This document shows positions 1-12,422 of a DNA stretch of 64,000 nt, piece after piece. This stretch comes from Harmonia axyridis (Eukaryota > Arthropoda > Insecta > Coleoptera > Coccinellidae). The position numbers were made by a program, and so were the translations under genes. The notes under the pieces were generated by a model, which was given only the letters and a program-made list of their open reading frames with translations, had not been told where the DNA came from and ran no database searches. The stretch's first letter is position 1; each line of letters starts with the position of its first letter. The stretch spans positions 16,740,001 through 16,804,000 of the forward strand of contig NC_059503.1 in assembly GCF_914767665.1 (NCBI RefSeq). The letters are read 5' to 3'.

Positions 1-385
1 TTTAACATCAAAGGCGGGAAAATACCTACTTCGAACACTTGTTGAAAAAGTTAAAATTTCAATGAGACTTACTGAGGTTCAATCAGACCACTTATACCTA
101 ATTCCATTGAAATCTGATGAGAATTATAGAACTTGAGGCTATTATAAGGAATTGGGAACAGATACGTCGACTGACAATCAGCCAAGGTTGATCAAAACGG
201 CCTGAAATGCATTTTACAAATTGAAATTCCTGATTCGGACACCACTTTCCAATCTCACCTACTATGAGTCTTTTGAATTTTTTCAAATTCATCGTAGATC
301 TTATAAATAAAGCTTTACTAACAACTTAGTTCATTATATAAGAGCGATTCTTTGTTTTCGTCTTTTTCAACTGAACAAATATTTT

Positions 386-709
386 TTGATTTCTTTATTT
401 TTTTTCTCATCCTAAATAATATTTTGCATTAGTATTTATGTGGTAAGATCAAATATATACTTAAATAATAGAAATAGCTCAAATATTTATATATAAATTT
501 ATTATTATTATATTATATTTCTATTTTTTTAAGTATATATTTGATCTTACCACATTAATACTGATGCAAAATGTTGTTTAGGATGAGAAAAAAATTAATT
601 TCTATTATTATTATATTATATTTCTATTTTTAAGTATATATTTGATCTTACCACATAAATACTGATGCAAAATGTTGTTTAGGATGGCAAAAAAAATCAA
701 AGAAATTAT
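386..709. repeat. AT-rich foldback repeat with duplicated right arm
   Basis: A left arm beginning near 386 (core CATCCTAAATAA at 408) is the reverse complement of a segment ending at 585 (TTTAGGATG) and again of a segment ending at 686. The two right arms (about 500-585 and 605-686) are direct repeats of each other with about 105-bp spacing. The arms carry the shared block GTGGTAAGATCAAATATATA and its complement. This is the layout of a foldback MITE whose right arm was duplicated. No coding capacity is seen and no target-site duplication could be fixed. Confidence 0.75.
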
Positions 710-2695
710 CATTGTTTTATATGAAATAGTTTTAAACTGAAAAGAGGGGACATAATCTGTCGAAAGTGACATAAAAGCTCCAAATCGATTGGAAGCATAT
801 GCAAGGTTAATTTACTATATTGGGTGTAACAATCATTGCACTGGGGAGCTTAAAGCCATTCATCTATTGTGACATGAAATCGTAATTAACGTTTTGTATG
901 TCACTAGTAACAGAAGAACACAGATGCAATTCCAATTACCGATTCTGTGATTTATTTGAATGTAATACATTTACAATTTAGTTTGAATCTTGGAACTTCA
1001 TCCAATTGTATTGAAAATTTATACACTACTCATTACATTATATGCTGGAATTAATTTCCTCCTATGGTAGCTTCATGAACATGTGAGAACCGCTGTATTC
1101 AATATTAATATCGGGCATGATCACATATAATATATATAACGCTTATGTTAGATTCGATGGGGCTAAGAAATAATCTTGGAGTCTGGTGCTTTTGAGCGCC
1201 CGTTCATGTTGCTCGGGTTAAATTATGTGATATAAATTTCAACCTCGTCAGATCTATTTTCAAGGAATTATTGGACTTTTTTCAGCTTGAATTCACTCTT
1301 GTTTTGAGGACGTAAGGAACATAAAGTTCTGCATAAGGATTTAAATTATTATCATAAATCGACACACAACAATCAATCTATGAAAGAACTGTTGTTTCTG
1401 AAATATAAGGAAATTTTTTTCTATATTCTGCTTATATTTCATTTTTCTAAATTTCACAAGAATGTTATTTTATGAATTATATTCAGAGATTGTAAATTTT
1501 CAGGGTAGGTTTTTAATCTCAAACGCGATTGGATCTAATCATCAAAAAAGTCAGTCTTTGCTCGAGATATTCATCCTCAATTTATTCTAGTACTGGTTGT
1601 TTTCTAGAATATAACAAAGTATCGACACACACTTGAGTATAATCGATAATATAAGAATTTCAATGATGTGGTCGATTTTATGGAATAACCAACCTCTTTG
1701 TTGGATTATATATTTCTGTGGTTTTTCTCAGACAACAATCGATATTATATTGAAGTGTGCGTTAATTTAATCTGTCAATATTCTCTGATTAATTTAACTG
1801 AAACAAATACGGAAATATAGAAAACCTAGGTCAAATAAAGATTGATTTTAAAAAATGAGATTTTTTGCTCAGTCGGATCTACCATAACTTATTGATAATA
1901 TTCACGAAACACAATGTTTCGTTTCTACCTTTATCAATAACGTGAAAAACAATGATTCACGATAGGAGGCAGAACATTAGTTCACATCTAAAGTCTAAAT
2001 AACTGCGGAAATATATCTCCACTATGAGGAGTTATTAAATTAACAGAAGTTCACTACGTTATGAACGAATCTGCTCATTTGCATGCATAAACTTTAGGAT
2101 ACATAAATCGAGTGTAATATCTTTCAGTAATGCTGATAATAAACATACATATTCTCCTCTGTGTGGTACTTCTCTTAGTGTCCGAAACTGAGCTGAAGTT
2201 GTAGAAAATATTCGCTATAAACTGATCGAAACTGAGTAAAATCAGATAAAAATACTCGAATAAAACAATTCCCTGACGATCATGCTAATCGAAATGAATC
2301 ATTTTGTTTTAATGCCTATCAGTACGTGAGCGTAATATCTAGGAGAAAGAATCTGCAGGTATATCCCCTGTTCTATTGTTTAAAACCTTATCTCTAGAGT
2401 GGAATGGATCTCTTTAAAAAGGAAAATCGCATAAGTTAAATAAGGCGAGTTCAATCTTGAGTCAGTAAGCGAGCGAACGCTAATCTCAAGACTACGTTCA
2501 TATTATCCCACGTCCACTGCGAGGTCCACTGCCAATTGAGTCCCGTTAGTTTGTTGTCCATAAGATGAGATAATACCCAGTTTATAAAGTATAGGGATCC
2601 CTAGACTGTGTTAGTGTATCGGTGAACTCACATCCGTATGAGGTCATGAACAAGTGTTTTATCTGTGTACGAGTGGAGTGAACGAAAGTGTTGAC
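710..2695. other. 5' flank and probable 5' UTR/promoter region of Mvl
   Basis: No open frame of note lies here. The last 200-300 bp before the start codon at 2696 are less AT-rich and should contain the transcription start and leader of the transporter gene. I could not identify a TATA box, an initiator or an iron-responsive element with any confidence. The rest is AT-rich single-copy-looking DNA. Confidence 0.4.
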
Positions 2696-2791
2696 ATGGC
2701 AGACCGTAAACACCTGCCTTACTATTATGAAGAGAATGAAAGGGACACTTACTTTAGTAAGAATAAAATCAAAATACCGGAATCAGAAAAA
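2696..2791 (+). CDS. Mvl: Mvl exon 1
   Basis: Thirty-two codons from ATG to the donor AAA|gtgagt. It encodes a short polar N-terminus rich in Tyr, Glu and Lys, typical of the cytosolic tail before TM1. The intron phase is 0, which fits the next exon. Supported by frame and splice site rather than by conservation, since NRAMP N-termini vary. Confidence 0.8.
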
Positions 2792-5700
2792 GTGAGTTTT
2801 TTCCTGTGACAAATTTGAGAAATTTTCTGTATAATATAGGTACTATAAGATGCATTCATTATTTGTCTTAGATGTATTAAACGCATTCTTGATAAAATTC
2901 GAAATACCTTGTCACGATATTTTATTTTCTATAAGAAATTTTTTATGAATGTTACATAAATGTTCATATAAAACATATATGCTTCCATATGGAAGATGCA
3001 AGAAGAATTATTTCTTAAATAGTTCCATTGGGCAAAAAATACATAATTTCAAGAGAGACTAGAAAGTTTAACTCATTTGATTTGGATATATGAAACGTAG
3101 ATTTAAATACCATAAAATGAGTACCTATATTATTAGCCACGATTTGCATGGTGACAATCTTTTTTTTGGGAATCCATAGTGCTCTAGTTAGAAAAAGATA
3201 TCATCAGAATCATAATCGATCCAAACAGTCTAAGTCTTTGCAAACAGGAAGAATATGCCTACTTGTTTACTATTAGATAATAGATCTGTTTATCCACTGC
3301 AATCTATTAAATTATGTTTGATCGTTATAAGAAATTGAGATACCTATGCTTGATATGAAGGTGTAATTGTTTAAATAGTATAAAATTGATATGGAAAGTA
3401 AAAAAAAAACAAAAACATACAAGAATGCTCTTTCACATTGAAAAATTCTTTCAATTTGTTTTTCTGCCAAACCATAGTTTATCCACAAATATGCAAAACA
3501 ACTATCGAATTATCGAAGCTGTAACCTATTTACGATCATTTTTTCTAAAAATATAGATTTTGGAAGCTTTATTCATTGAAATTTCTTTACTCTTTCAAAA
3601 CATTAGGACAAATTTAGTTGATATAGCTCAGTTGTTAATGGTATATGAGATTATTTTATGAGTTATTGGAAGTGTAAATTCTTTATAGAATTTTACCAGA
3701 GACCCATTTGTTAAGACGATATTAATACTCAAATTACACTAAATACTAAAATATCAAATTTTTATATCTTAAATTACATTCAGAGCGAGGTATTGCTGTA
3801 TTGCATAAAATATTACTTATGATCCTCCAAACGATTATTCACTCAAATTTTCTAGAAGAGCTTAAAGCCTGCTCTAATACTAGTAATCGAACTGTAGAAC
3901 ATTGATAAATGCCAGATAGCTTATGATATGATAGCTGCATTGACTACTCAATTGAAGTATATTTATATGTTATTTTATAAATGGTAAAATCTAATATATT
4001 GATTTCAATTACAGAATGGATTCTCCTTCAGAAAATTATGGGCATTTACAGGACCTGGTTTCCTTATGTCCATTGCCTACTTAGATCCAGGTAACATCGA
4101 AAGTGATCTGCAATCAGGGACAATAGGCAATTACAGACTCTTATGGGTGCTATTTGCTGCAACCTTATTAGGATTAGTAATGCAGTCACTTGCCACAAAA
4201 CTAGGTTTGTATGATCGTCTAACACCTCGAATATATTAAATGGAATTAATGCATCTTTGTCGAAATAAAAATGTTTTCAATACTTCAGAAGAATAAATTA
4301 ATAACCACCATAACAGTTTTTCCATCAATTTATTTCAATTAAAAATAAAACACAACAATTTGGAAGAAGGAGATGATTTATATTGTTGAATTACCCAATA
4401 CCTCATAATTATGCATTACAGGGGTTGTGACTGGTCTCCATCTAGCTGAAATGTGCTATAGAAAATATAAGGCAGTACCGAGGATAATATTATGGATTAT
4501 GGTAGAGATAGCTGTAATTGGATCTGACATGCAAGAAGTCATTGGAACAGCTATATCAATATACTTGCTTTCAAATAAAATGTGAGTTAAATAATAATAA
4601 GCATTAGAGAAACAAATGATGACTATTCATGCCATAAGGATTTGTGATTTAAAATATGTTTCAAATAGTCTAGTGATGTCCTAGAAAACTGAAACTTGTA
4701 CTTTTAGAGTTGTTCAAAGGGTTTCAATTTTTGAACATCTCATAGCTTTCAGTCGGCATCTACATCTCTGAGTCATCTTCAAATGAATATTTTAACAGGT
4801 TTTTGATATTTGCAGATGATTCGAAATCTTCGAAGTCAATTTTTAAAAATCTTTTTTTCTTTACTTTTGTGATAATGGACGTATTGGATTTGACTAGCTT
4901 AATTTCGGAAATTTGCAATTTTGAATTTGTATTGTTGACTTCCAATTTTTAATTTTTAGACCTAGAAGTTTTATTTTTAGGTGAGATTGTTTTTGTGTAC
5001 TTTTATGACAATTGACGTATTGAAAGTCACTTTTTGTTTGTCATAAGGTCGTTTCAACAAACAATAATTTGGCTAAATTTTTTCGTTAGTGAAGTGAATC
5101 GAAATCTTCTTTTCTCGTCATTCAGTATTCACAACAAATCTATTCATCCTGCGTGAAGAAAAAGAATCAAAAATCCCGATTTTATATTCATGAGTGGAAG
5201 ACATCGGAAGAGATACGTTCATTTCGCCATAACAGAATAATTCAATGAATCCGTCAAATCAATTTCAAACTTTCGAACTTTATACTGAAGCGAGTTCACA
5301 ATGAGTTGGAACTCAGAATTTCCTCCTTATGGGCCTTATTATTGTCATAAAATTCATAAATTCAATTATAGCGACAGTAGGGATTTCGTTTCAAATAACA
5401 ATTCGAACGGAAATCTGAATTCGCTTCGCAGATTTCTTGAATAATTTACGCTTTTGCGTTTCTTGTCAATAAATTTGCGAGCCCTGGAGAATTATATTTT
5501 ATCTCTAATATTATTTGGTCAATAACGTAATACATTGTAACAAGTCACTTACATAATAAGTCTGGGTATAGTATATCCAAAGTCACTTGGAGGAAGCCAG
5601 AATGTTTCGATTATATAAAAGTTGTCCAAGTTTTCAGAAATTCCTTTGAGGCCAGTGAATTTAATGCCTAACAATACTTCCAAATGAACCCCGGTATTTA

Positions 5701-8700
5701 GCGGATCGCAGTATCCATATCAAAAGGACATCTGGCCAAGCGTTTTTATGGACTAGTTCAAGTGACTTTGGATATACTATACCATTGCATTCTAGGTCGA
5801 GATATTGAAGGTTAAAAGACGATACATTTGTTGTTGTTTGAAAAATGGATGAAAACGAGTTTCGTGTACCTATCGATATAACACTGAGTTTTATGGGGAA
5901 AAATTACTGTTCAAGCTAAGCAATGGCTACATAAAGTTTATTCAGATTGTGCTCTATTGACAACAATGATAATAAGGAGGTACACTGACTCAAAATTTGG
6001 CTCATTAGAGACTAAATATAAATCGTTAGAAGTGATTACGGAGTCTATTACGAAATTAAAAACGAATCTTTCTACAGAAAACGTATAGAAAATTTAGAGA
6101 AACATTGGAAAACATTCATCACCCTTGAAGGTGACTATTTCAACAAATAAATTCGAATTTGAAAAAAAATGTTTTTACTGGTTAGACATGGAGTGAAGCG
6201 ATAAAACAGAAGATAATAAAGAAATCCAAATGAAAAATTTTTTTGGGTAGAATAATAAAACAATTTCTATTGGGAAAGATGTCTGAATGTATCGAAATCA
6301 ATAAATTGTCTTTCTTCTAGAATACCCCTATGGGCAGGATGCCTCATAACAATCGTGGACACGTTCACATTCCTGTTCTTAGATAAGTATGGTTTGAGGA
6401 AACTCGAAATGCTATTCGCTTTTCTGATTGGTGTAATGGGAGTAACTTTCGGTTATGAATTTGTGGTGTCAAATCCACCTCAAGGGGAAGTCATGAAAGG
6501 TCTTTTCGTTCCATGGGCACACCAATATGATTCAAAAGTCTTCATGATGGCCGTTGGAGTAATAGGAGCAGTTATCATGCCTCACAATCTTTACCTACAC
6601 TCAGCTCTAGTAAAATCTAGAGATATCGATAGAAAGAAACCTGAAAAATTGACAGAAGCCAGAATGTACTATCTAATTGAGAGCTCACTGGCTTTGATAT
6701 GTAGCTTGATTATTAATATATTCGTTGTTTCCGTTTTCGCTCATGGTTTATACCGGAAGACAAATAATCAGTTGGTGAGTTAAATTTACTTTCTCTAATT
6801 CTGTGGTTATTCCGTTCATTCTTCCACATCTTGTAGAACAAAATCGTGCGAGAATATATCAGAAACGCACAGTTTTCATGGTTATATTTTATTATTCTAT
6901 GTTGGTACTCCGAACTTTCCGCCACGTCTTTTTCTGTCAATTCATCAATTTGCCTTAAAGAAATCAGTTCTGCCAACCAACATTTTTCAATGCAAAAATC
7001 ACTAAAATATATTTATGGGAATATTTCATTAATTTCAATGAAAATGCAATGAATTAGAGAAAATAATGTATAATACTCGTACAAAAGGCTCATTCTACCA
7101 CTCATTCATTCCAAAACTCGCCACTTCGTGGCTCGTTTTTGAATTTTGAACTCGTGGAAGAATATCAATGCCTTCTGCACTTGTATTATAAATAACTATT
7201 CTCTAATTCTGTGGTTATTCCGTTCATTCTTCCACATCTTGTAGAACAAAATCGTGCGAGAATATATCAGAAACGCACAGTTTTCATGGTTATATTTTAT
7301 TATTCTATGTTGGTACTCCGAACTTTCCGCCACGTCTTTTTCTGTCAATTCATCAATTTGCCTTAAAGAAATCAGTTCTGCCAACCAACATTTTTCAATG
7401 CAAAAATCACTAAAATATATTTATGGGAATATTTCATTAATTTCAATGAAAATGCAATGAATTAGAGAAAATAATGTATAATACTCGTACAAAAGGCTCA
7501 TTCTACCACTCATTCATTCCAAAACTCGCCACTTCGTGGCTCGTTTTTGAATTTTGAACTCGTGGAAGAATATCAATGCCTTCTGCACTTGTATTATAAA
7601 TAACTATTCTCTAATTCTGTGGTTATTCCGTTCATTCTTCCACATCTTGTAGAACAAAATCGTGCGAGAATATATCAGAAACGCACAGTTTTCATGGTTA
7701 TATTTTATTATTCTATGTTGGTACTCCGAACTTTCCGCCACGTCTTTATCTGTCAATTCATCAATTTGCCTTAAAGAAATCAGTTCTGCCAACCAACATT
7801 TTTCAATGCAAAAATCACTAAAATATATTTATGGGAATATTTCATTGATTTCAATGAAAATGCAATGAATTAGAGAAAATAATGTATAATACTCGTACAG
7901 AAGGCTCATTCTACCACTCGTTCATTCCAAAACTCGCCACTTCGTGGCTCGTTTCTGAATTTTGAACTCGTGGAAGAATATCAATGCCTTCTGCACTTGT
8001 ATTATAAATAACTATTCTCTAATTCTGTGGTTATTCCGTTCATTCTCCCACATCTTGTAGAACAAAATCGTGCGAGAATATATCAGAAACGCACAGTTTT
8101 CATGGTTATATTTTATTATTCTATGTTGGTACTCCGAACTTTCCGCCACGGCTTTATCTGTCAATTCATCAATTTGCCTTAAAGAAATCAGTTCTGCCAA
8201 CCAACATTTTTCAATGCAAAAATCACTAAAATATATTTATGGGAATATTTCATTAATTTCAATGAAAATGCAATGAATTAGAGAAAATAATGTATAATAC
8301 TCGTACAGAAGGCTCATTCTACCACTCGTTCATTCCAAAACTCGCCACTTCGTGGCTCATTTTTGAATTTTGAAATCGTGGAAGAATATCAATGCCTTCT
8401 GCACTTGTATTATAAATAACTATTACGTTATGCCGCAATTTCTAAATTGATTCCAATTTCCAGTTAGAGGACTGTAGAACCAATAACTCAGACGTATACT
8501 CAAGAGCATTGGACGTTTTTCAGGTGAGTGTGCTTTAATCAATTCCAATTACCTAGTTATGATTTCAATATTAATAGTCGATTGGTTCATGAGCAAATAA
8601 AACTTATAGGTTCATAAACGTTATCAACGGCTCATTCCATAATCATTTCAATGAAAACTATTGATGATAGAATTTCAAAAGATTATGTGTGGGATGGCGT

Positions 8701-11700
8701 ATCTGCTTAAACGATCAGCAATACCGCACATTCTTTCCTCTTCGCGAATCTTGTTCAGTCTACCATCTCGAAATAATGCAGAAATCTTTGGATCATCTTT
8801 TTCAGTAAAATTAAAGAGTAGATTGGAAATCAAATGAATTTCTTTAACAATCCAATCTAAGAAAGATAGGAGGATCAGAACACCCCCACAGAGGAACTTC
8901 CCTGGAAGAGACCAGAGGACCCAACCTCAGAGGAAATGAGCATTTTTCTGTATTGAATAAAAAAAAAAATCTTTATTGACAGATGAGAACAATCAAAACT
9001 AATTCTTATAGCTCTTTTTATATCATTCTAGTCATAATGTCTCTTATATTCAAATGTTAAGCTGGAAAAGGTTTCAAACGATTCTGTCTGTCTTTTTACA
9101 CTATATCTGACTTTCAGTATTCGTGGCAAAATTGTGTATTGCTAGCTTCATCAAAACCAGAGAGAATTCCCTTCATGCAATTAAAACTGTGATTTCAGAT
9201 CCTATCGATTTTGCGCGAACATAAAAAATGTGGATAGAATATAAGCTTTTATACTCAACACTTCAAAAATGGGATTTTATGAGATTATAGAATATAAGAA
9301 GAATATCTAAAAAACCGGTTACTCGGTGACAACATATCCGACCAAGACGAAATTTTGCATCTGAAAGTAGAATAACAGTTTAAAGCTTCGTACAAAATTT
9401 CGTGTTAATAGTGACGTCAGAACCAAAGAAAATGCCAGCAGAATATCGAAAATAACTGACACAAGCACTAACGTCAATTCATTGAGCGCTCATTCATTCA
9501 TCCACCAATCGCACCCTTACTCATATAAACCTATAATCTTTAAGGCCCAGTTTCACCAAACAGCACTTGATCGCAGATTGATTAAACTCCGCTTGTTACT
9601 AAAGCAGGCTTAACAGTGTTTTCTGTTTCACCATGCATCAACCCGTCCGAGGATGATCGCGATTAACCAAATCGCGATTAAATAGTCAAACCATTTGGCA
9701 ACGTTGTGAACAAAAAGTTATATAGTGTTCTGTATCGTATTAGCAGTGATGACCACCATTGGCGCTAGGTGTCAGGTGTCATTCATTCATAACTCATAAC
9801 ATTTCAAATCATTTGTCATCTTTTAAACAAAAAACAAAGTTAATTTTTGCCGAAAATGTCGAGTGATGTGCTTCGAAATGTCGGAAACTTGCAGAAGTTA
9901 AAAAGAAATTATCCCATTTCACAAAACCACACATTCTGGAAAAAAAACTATATAAGTAATTTTATTAACTTATTTATTTTTATTAACAAGTTTAACTGCT
10001 TCTTAAATAATATTTCAATCAAACATATCAATAAATTATTCTTTGCAATAAATTTCATAAAACACAAAAACAAAGTTTACGTGTATTTTAAATGGGAAAT
10101 ATTGAGCCTATACATATAGTCATATTTTGATAAAATTGACCCAAAAATTAGAAATTTCCAGAAAAATAATTACATAGACAAGAGTTCCATACTGATAAAT
10201 AATTATTAATCTCAACTTGAAAGGTTATAATCCTCCAAAAATGGCCGATTAGTGCTAAATCGCGATTGGTCGATTAAATGGCGCTTTGGAGTGTGGTGAA
10301 ACGCTACATTACATTAATCGTGATCTAAGGCCTCACTTAAGAGCCAAGTCAAGATTAAAGCATTTGGTGAAACTGGGCCTAAGAGTGCAATTGACACAAG
10401 ATTGAATGAACGTTCAGAAGCTCCCGACTTCTGAGCCTCATTTTTATGGAGACTTTTGATCAAAATGAAACCTATTTACTGTATTTAATTTAATAACATA
10501 CAGATCAGGTTGGAGTAAACATGTCACTTTCTTTTTCAGCCAAATAATGAGTTCATCGATGCAGATATCTACAAAGGCGGAATATTCCTCGGTTGCACCT
10601 ATGGTATCGCAGCTCTATACATATGGGCTATTGGAATTCTGGCAGCTGGTCAAAGTTCCACAATGACGGGTACATATGCTGGCCAATTTGCAATGGAAGG
10701 CTTCCTCAATCTGCAATGGCCAAGATGGAAAAGAGTCCTTTTCACCAGAAGTATTGCAATGGTTCCTACTTTCTTGACAGCTTTCTTCAGTAATTTGGAG
10801 GAAGTTACGAAGTTGAATGACTTTCTGAATGCTGTGATGATGCTCCAATTGCCGTTTGCAATTATTCCAACTATTACATTCACAAGTGATCCGAGAATCA
10901 TGGGGCAGTTTGTGAATGGATTGTAAGTTTTATATCCTTTTCTTTCTTCTTTCAAGTTTAAGCATGTCTCTATGATCATTCTGTTGTGTGGAAAACGCCA
11001 AGTGAAATATAATAGATTTATTCATGTTAACACCAAATAGTATACACTCGTCACTACTTCAAAAGATCATTATAAAATAAATATCATATCAGCAGAAAAA
11101 ATTTATGAAACGGTTGTTGACAAAATTTCAATAACAAATTTATTCCTTGCCGATTTCTTACACAAGTTGATGTGAGCCGGCCTGAAAAGCTTGTTCAACT
11201 TATTCAATGCAATATATGACAAGGCAGATTTGAAGTTTGGCCTCTTCTTCTGTATTACTTGGTCGTTGAATACTTCTCTAACCTTATCGAATTAAAGCTA
11301 TATTTGGCGGACTACTGTCCCATCGTTACTAAAATGTTATTCTATCCCAAAGGTAATGATCCTTTATGACATAAACAAATTCTATAATACATGTCGAGAA
11401 CAAATTTTCATTTCATTCGGTGCCGTAGCTCGAAATGGGATCATGCTGATTTATTATTATTCTTCATTTGACATAGATTGGTAAAAAGGTATATCACCTA
11501 CCTATCTAGATCACTAAGAGAAAATATTGGAAAATGCTAAAATTATTCATGCTGTTGCTTGTTTCATCTGGTTAAATAAGTAAAATTTTAGGTTTCGTTC
11601 TGTGGTGGATGATTGCGTATTGAAGTCGATTTACTTCACTTCTTATGTCATCCTCATTCTATCGTATCCCACCATATAATAGACTTAATATCCAATCTAA

Positions 11701-12257
11701 TGTTGTGTCAACTTGGACAACTCTGGACAAAACTGAGCTAGTCTGCTGCGGCTCCCAAATATCCATTACACAAGTCTGAAACATAATGGATGAGAGATTA
11801 AACAATTATACTCCATACAGCATTCAGCTAACATTTTCCTGGCTTATGATAATCGAAAACTTTCTTAGAAATACACAAAAATTAAATCAGAGCTCAACAA
11901 TTAGTGTGAGTCCAAGAACTCACTAGATATATTTTCCCGAATCGCTCTTTTATATATAATTACTCATATGTTTTTCCTTTCAGGGCTTTCAAAGTGTGCT
12001 CCATAGTACTTGGAATCATCGTCATTGCTATCAACGCATTTTTTGTGGTCACAAAAATCCTCGAATCGGACTTGAGCACCCTCGTTATAATATTGATAGT
12101 GATCTTATCGATATGTTATTCAATTTTTGTGCTTTATTTAAGTCTGCACATGGTCATATCCTTCGGATCTACGAAACTGGAAAATGTGACTTTGATTCAA
12201 CAGTACGTTATGAATGATCTACCAAGCACTAACGGGTCTACCAATGAAGTAACGTGA
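2696..12257 (+). CDS. Mvl: NRAMP-family divalent metal transporter (Malvolio), 7 coding exons
   Basis: This gene encodes a proton-coupled Mn2+/Fe2+ transporter of the SLC11/NRAMP family, expected in endosomal or plasma membranes; Drosophila Malvolio is the reference member. Coding exons are 2696-2791, 4015-4204, 4422-4581, 6321-6774, 8464-8523, 10540-10922 and 11984-12257. They join in frame to 538 residues, close to the usual 540-600. The TM1 metal-binding motif DPGN (D56, N59) and the TM6 motif MPH (M235-H237) are both present, as is the family transport signature GQSSTMTG (357-364). A glycosylation sequon N307-N-S sits in the loop between TM7 and TM8, where vertebrate NRAMP1 is glycosylated. 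All introns are GT-AG. The start is the first ATG before a short hydrophilic cytosolic N-terminus. Every exon is open and conserved, so the gene looks functional. An alternative upstream exon for a longer N-terminus cannot be excluded. Confidence 0.95.
2792..4014 (+). other. Mvl intron 1
   Basis: AT-rich, 1.2 kb, with canonical ends. I see no repeat, hairpin or coding signal in it. Confidence 0.7.
4015..4204 (+). CDS. Mvl: Mvl exon 2 (TM1-TM2, DPGN motif)
   Basis: It opens after acceptor attacag and ends at CTAG|gtttgt. It encodes TM1 with the metal-coordinating DPGNIESD block and TM2. Conservation with insect and vertebrate NRAMP is obvious by eye. Confidence 0.95.
4422..4581 (+). CDS. Mvl: Mvl exon 3 (TM3)
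   Basis: It follows a short 217-bp intron and ends at AAAT|gtgagt. It carries the conserved blocks VVTGLHLAEMC and IGSDMQEVIG of TM3-TM4. The last codon is split, and its third base comes from exon 4. Confidence 0.95.
4582..6320 (+). other. Mvl intron 3
   Basis: AT-rich, 1.7 kb, carrying the MITE at 5565-5783. A small imperfect duplication links about 4860-4890 and 4997-5030 (both resemble ACTTTTRTGAYAATKGACGT). Nothing else recognised. Confidence 0.6.
5565..5783. mobile_element. 219-bp MITE with perfect 25-bp terminal inverted repeats
   Basis: The left end 5565-5589 begins GGTATAGTATATCC and is an exact reverse complement of the right end 5759-5783. The interior is non-coding. It lies within Mvl intron 3. 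Family assignment is not possible by eye; a flanking target-site duplication is unclear. Confidence 0.8.
6321..6774 (+). CDS. Mvl: Mvl exon 4 (TM4-TM7, MPH motif)
   Basis: The largest exon, from acceptor ttctag to GTTG|gtgagt. It contains DTFTFLFLDKYGLRKLE, the TM6 motif IMPHNLYLHSALVKSR and the start of the TM7-TM8 loop. The frame continues past the true donor for only two codons (stop at 6781), so the splice site is well determined. Confidence 0.95.
6793..8424. repeat. Tandem array, exactly four 408-bp units, filling Mvl intron 4
   Basis: Units are 6793-7200, 7201-7608, 7609-8016 and 8017-8424. Units 1 and 2 look identical by eye; units 3 and 4 differ by a few substitutions each. The intron is 1,689 bp (6775-8463), so the array is nearly all of it, and exon 4's donor is only 18 bp away. 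Each unit contains a hairpin core (7113-7139, then every 408 bp) with CCAC/GTGG around a three-base loop and symmetric TC/TC mismatches. Short frames of 62-68 codons recur on both strands, but inter-copy differences mostly change amino acids, so I do not regard them as genes. A single inverted copy of the same unit is at 42732-43139. Confidence 0.95.
8464..8523 (+). CDS. Mvl: Mvl exon 5 (60-bp micro-exon, loop TM7-TM8)
   Basis: A 20-codon exon between acceptor tttccag and donor TTTCAG|gtgagtg. It encodes the extracytosolic loop with the sequon NNS. Both flanking introns are phase 0, so this exon could be skipped without a frameshift. It is placed by splice sites and by the need to join exons 4 and 6. 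Confidence 0.85.
8870..8972 (+). repeat. Possible LINE/SINE 3' tail ending in A-rich tract
   Basis: Less AT-rich sequence with ACCCCCACAGAGG and CCCAACCTCAGAGG is followed by TTGAATAAAAAAAAAAA. This resembles the 3' end of a non-LTR retrotransposon or SINE in intron 5. It is too short to assign. Confidence 0.35.
9544..10379. mobile_element. PIF/Harbinger-type non-autonomous element in Mvl intron 5
   Basis: The ends are inverted: GGCCCAGTTTCACCAAA at the left and TTTGGTGAAACTGGGCC at the right. Both are flanked by TAA (9541-9543 and 10380-10382), a 3-bp TWA target duplication diagnostic of the PIF/Harbinger superfamily. Sub-terminal TCGCGATT motifs recur at both ends. A 90-codon frame at 9847-10119 begins with a short polar stretch and then becomes low-complexity AT-coded sequence, so it is probably a remnant 5' piece of the parent element's gene, not a working one. 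Confidence 0.85.
10540..10922 (+). CDS. Mvl: Mvl exon 6 (TM8-TM10, transport signature)
   Basis: From acceptor tttttcag to GGATT|gtaagt. It encodes ADIYKGGIFLGC, the signature GQSSTMTGTYAGQFAMEGF and FTRSIAMVPTF, all family hallmarks. The last codon is split 2+1 with exon 7. Confidence 0.95.
10923..11983 (+). other. Mvl intron 6
   Basis: AT-rich intron with canonical ends gtaagt and ctttcag. No repeat or coding signal recognised. Confidence 0.6.
11984..12257 (+). CDS. Mvl: Mvl exon 7 (TM11-TM12 and C-terminus)
   Basis: From acceptor ctttcag to the TGA at 12255-12257. It encodes the last two hydrophobic segments and a polar C-terminal tail rich in Asn, Ser and Thr. The stop is followed by a 3' UTR with a polyadenylation signal. 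Confidence 0.9.
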
Positions 12258-12422
12258 AAGAACTCTGATACTGGTGAACATAGGTTTCAAAGTATCTGTT
12301 AGATAATGAAGATATTTTCTTTAAGGCCAATGAATATTTAATGGAATAATATAACGTTAAGAATACGAAGCGAATACTGTGATAAACATTTTTATACTAT
12401 TCGACTATTATTAAATTTGTAG

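Noticed and set aside
2430..2695. Iron-responsive element in the Mvl leader
   Set aside because: Expected from vertebrate DMT1 3' elements, but no CAGTGN loop with bulged C and paired arms was found here or after the stop.
6713..8276. Recurring 62-87 codon frames on both strands of the 408-bp units
   Set aside because: They repeat only because the DNA repeats. Differences between copies are mostly amino-acid changing, both strands are equally open, and no domain is recognisable.
6793..8424. Hammerhead ribozyme (retrozyme) in the 408-bp unit
   Set aside because: The GA-stem-GA layout recalls hammerhead stem II, but the invariant CTGATGA and GAAA core and cleavage triplet are missing on both strands.
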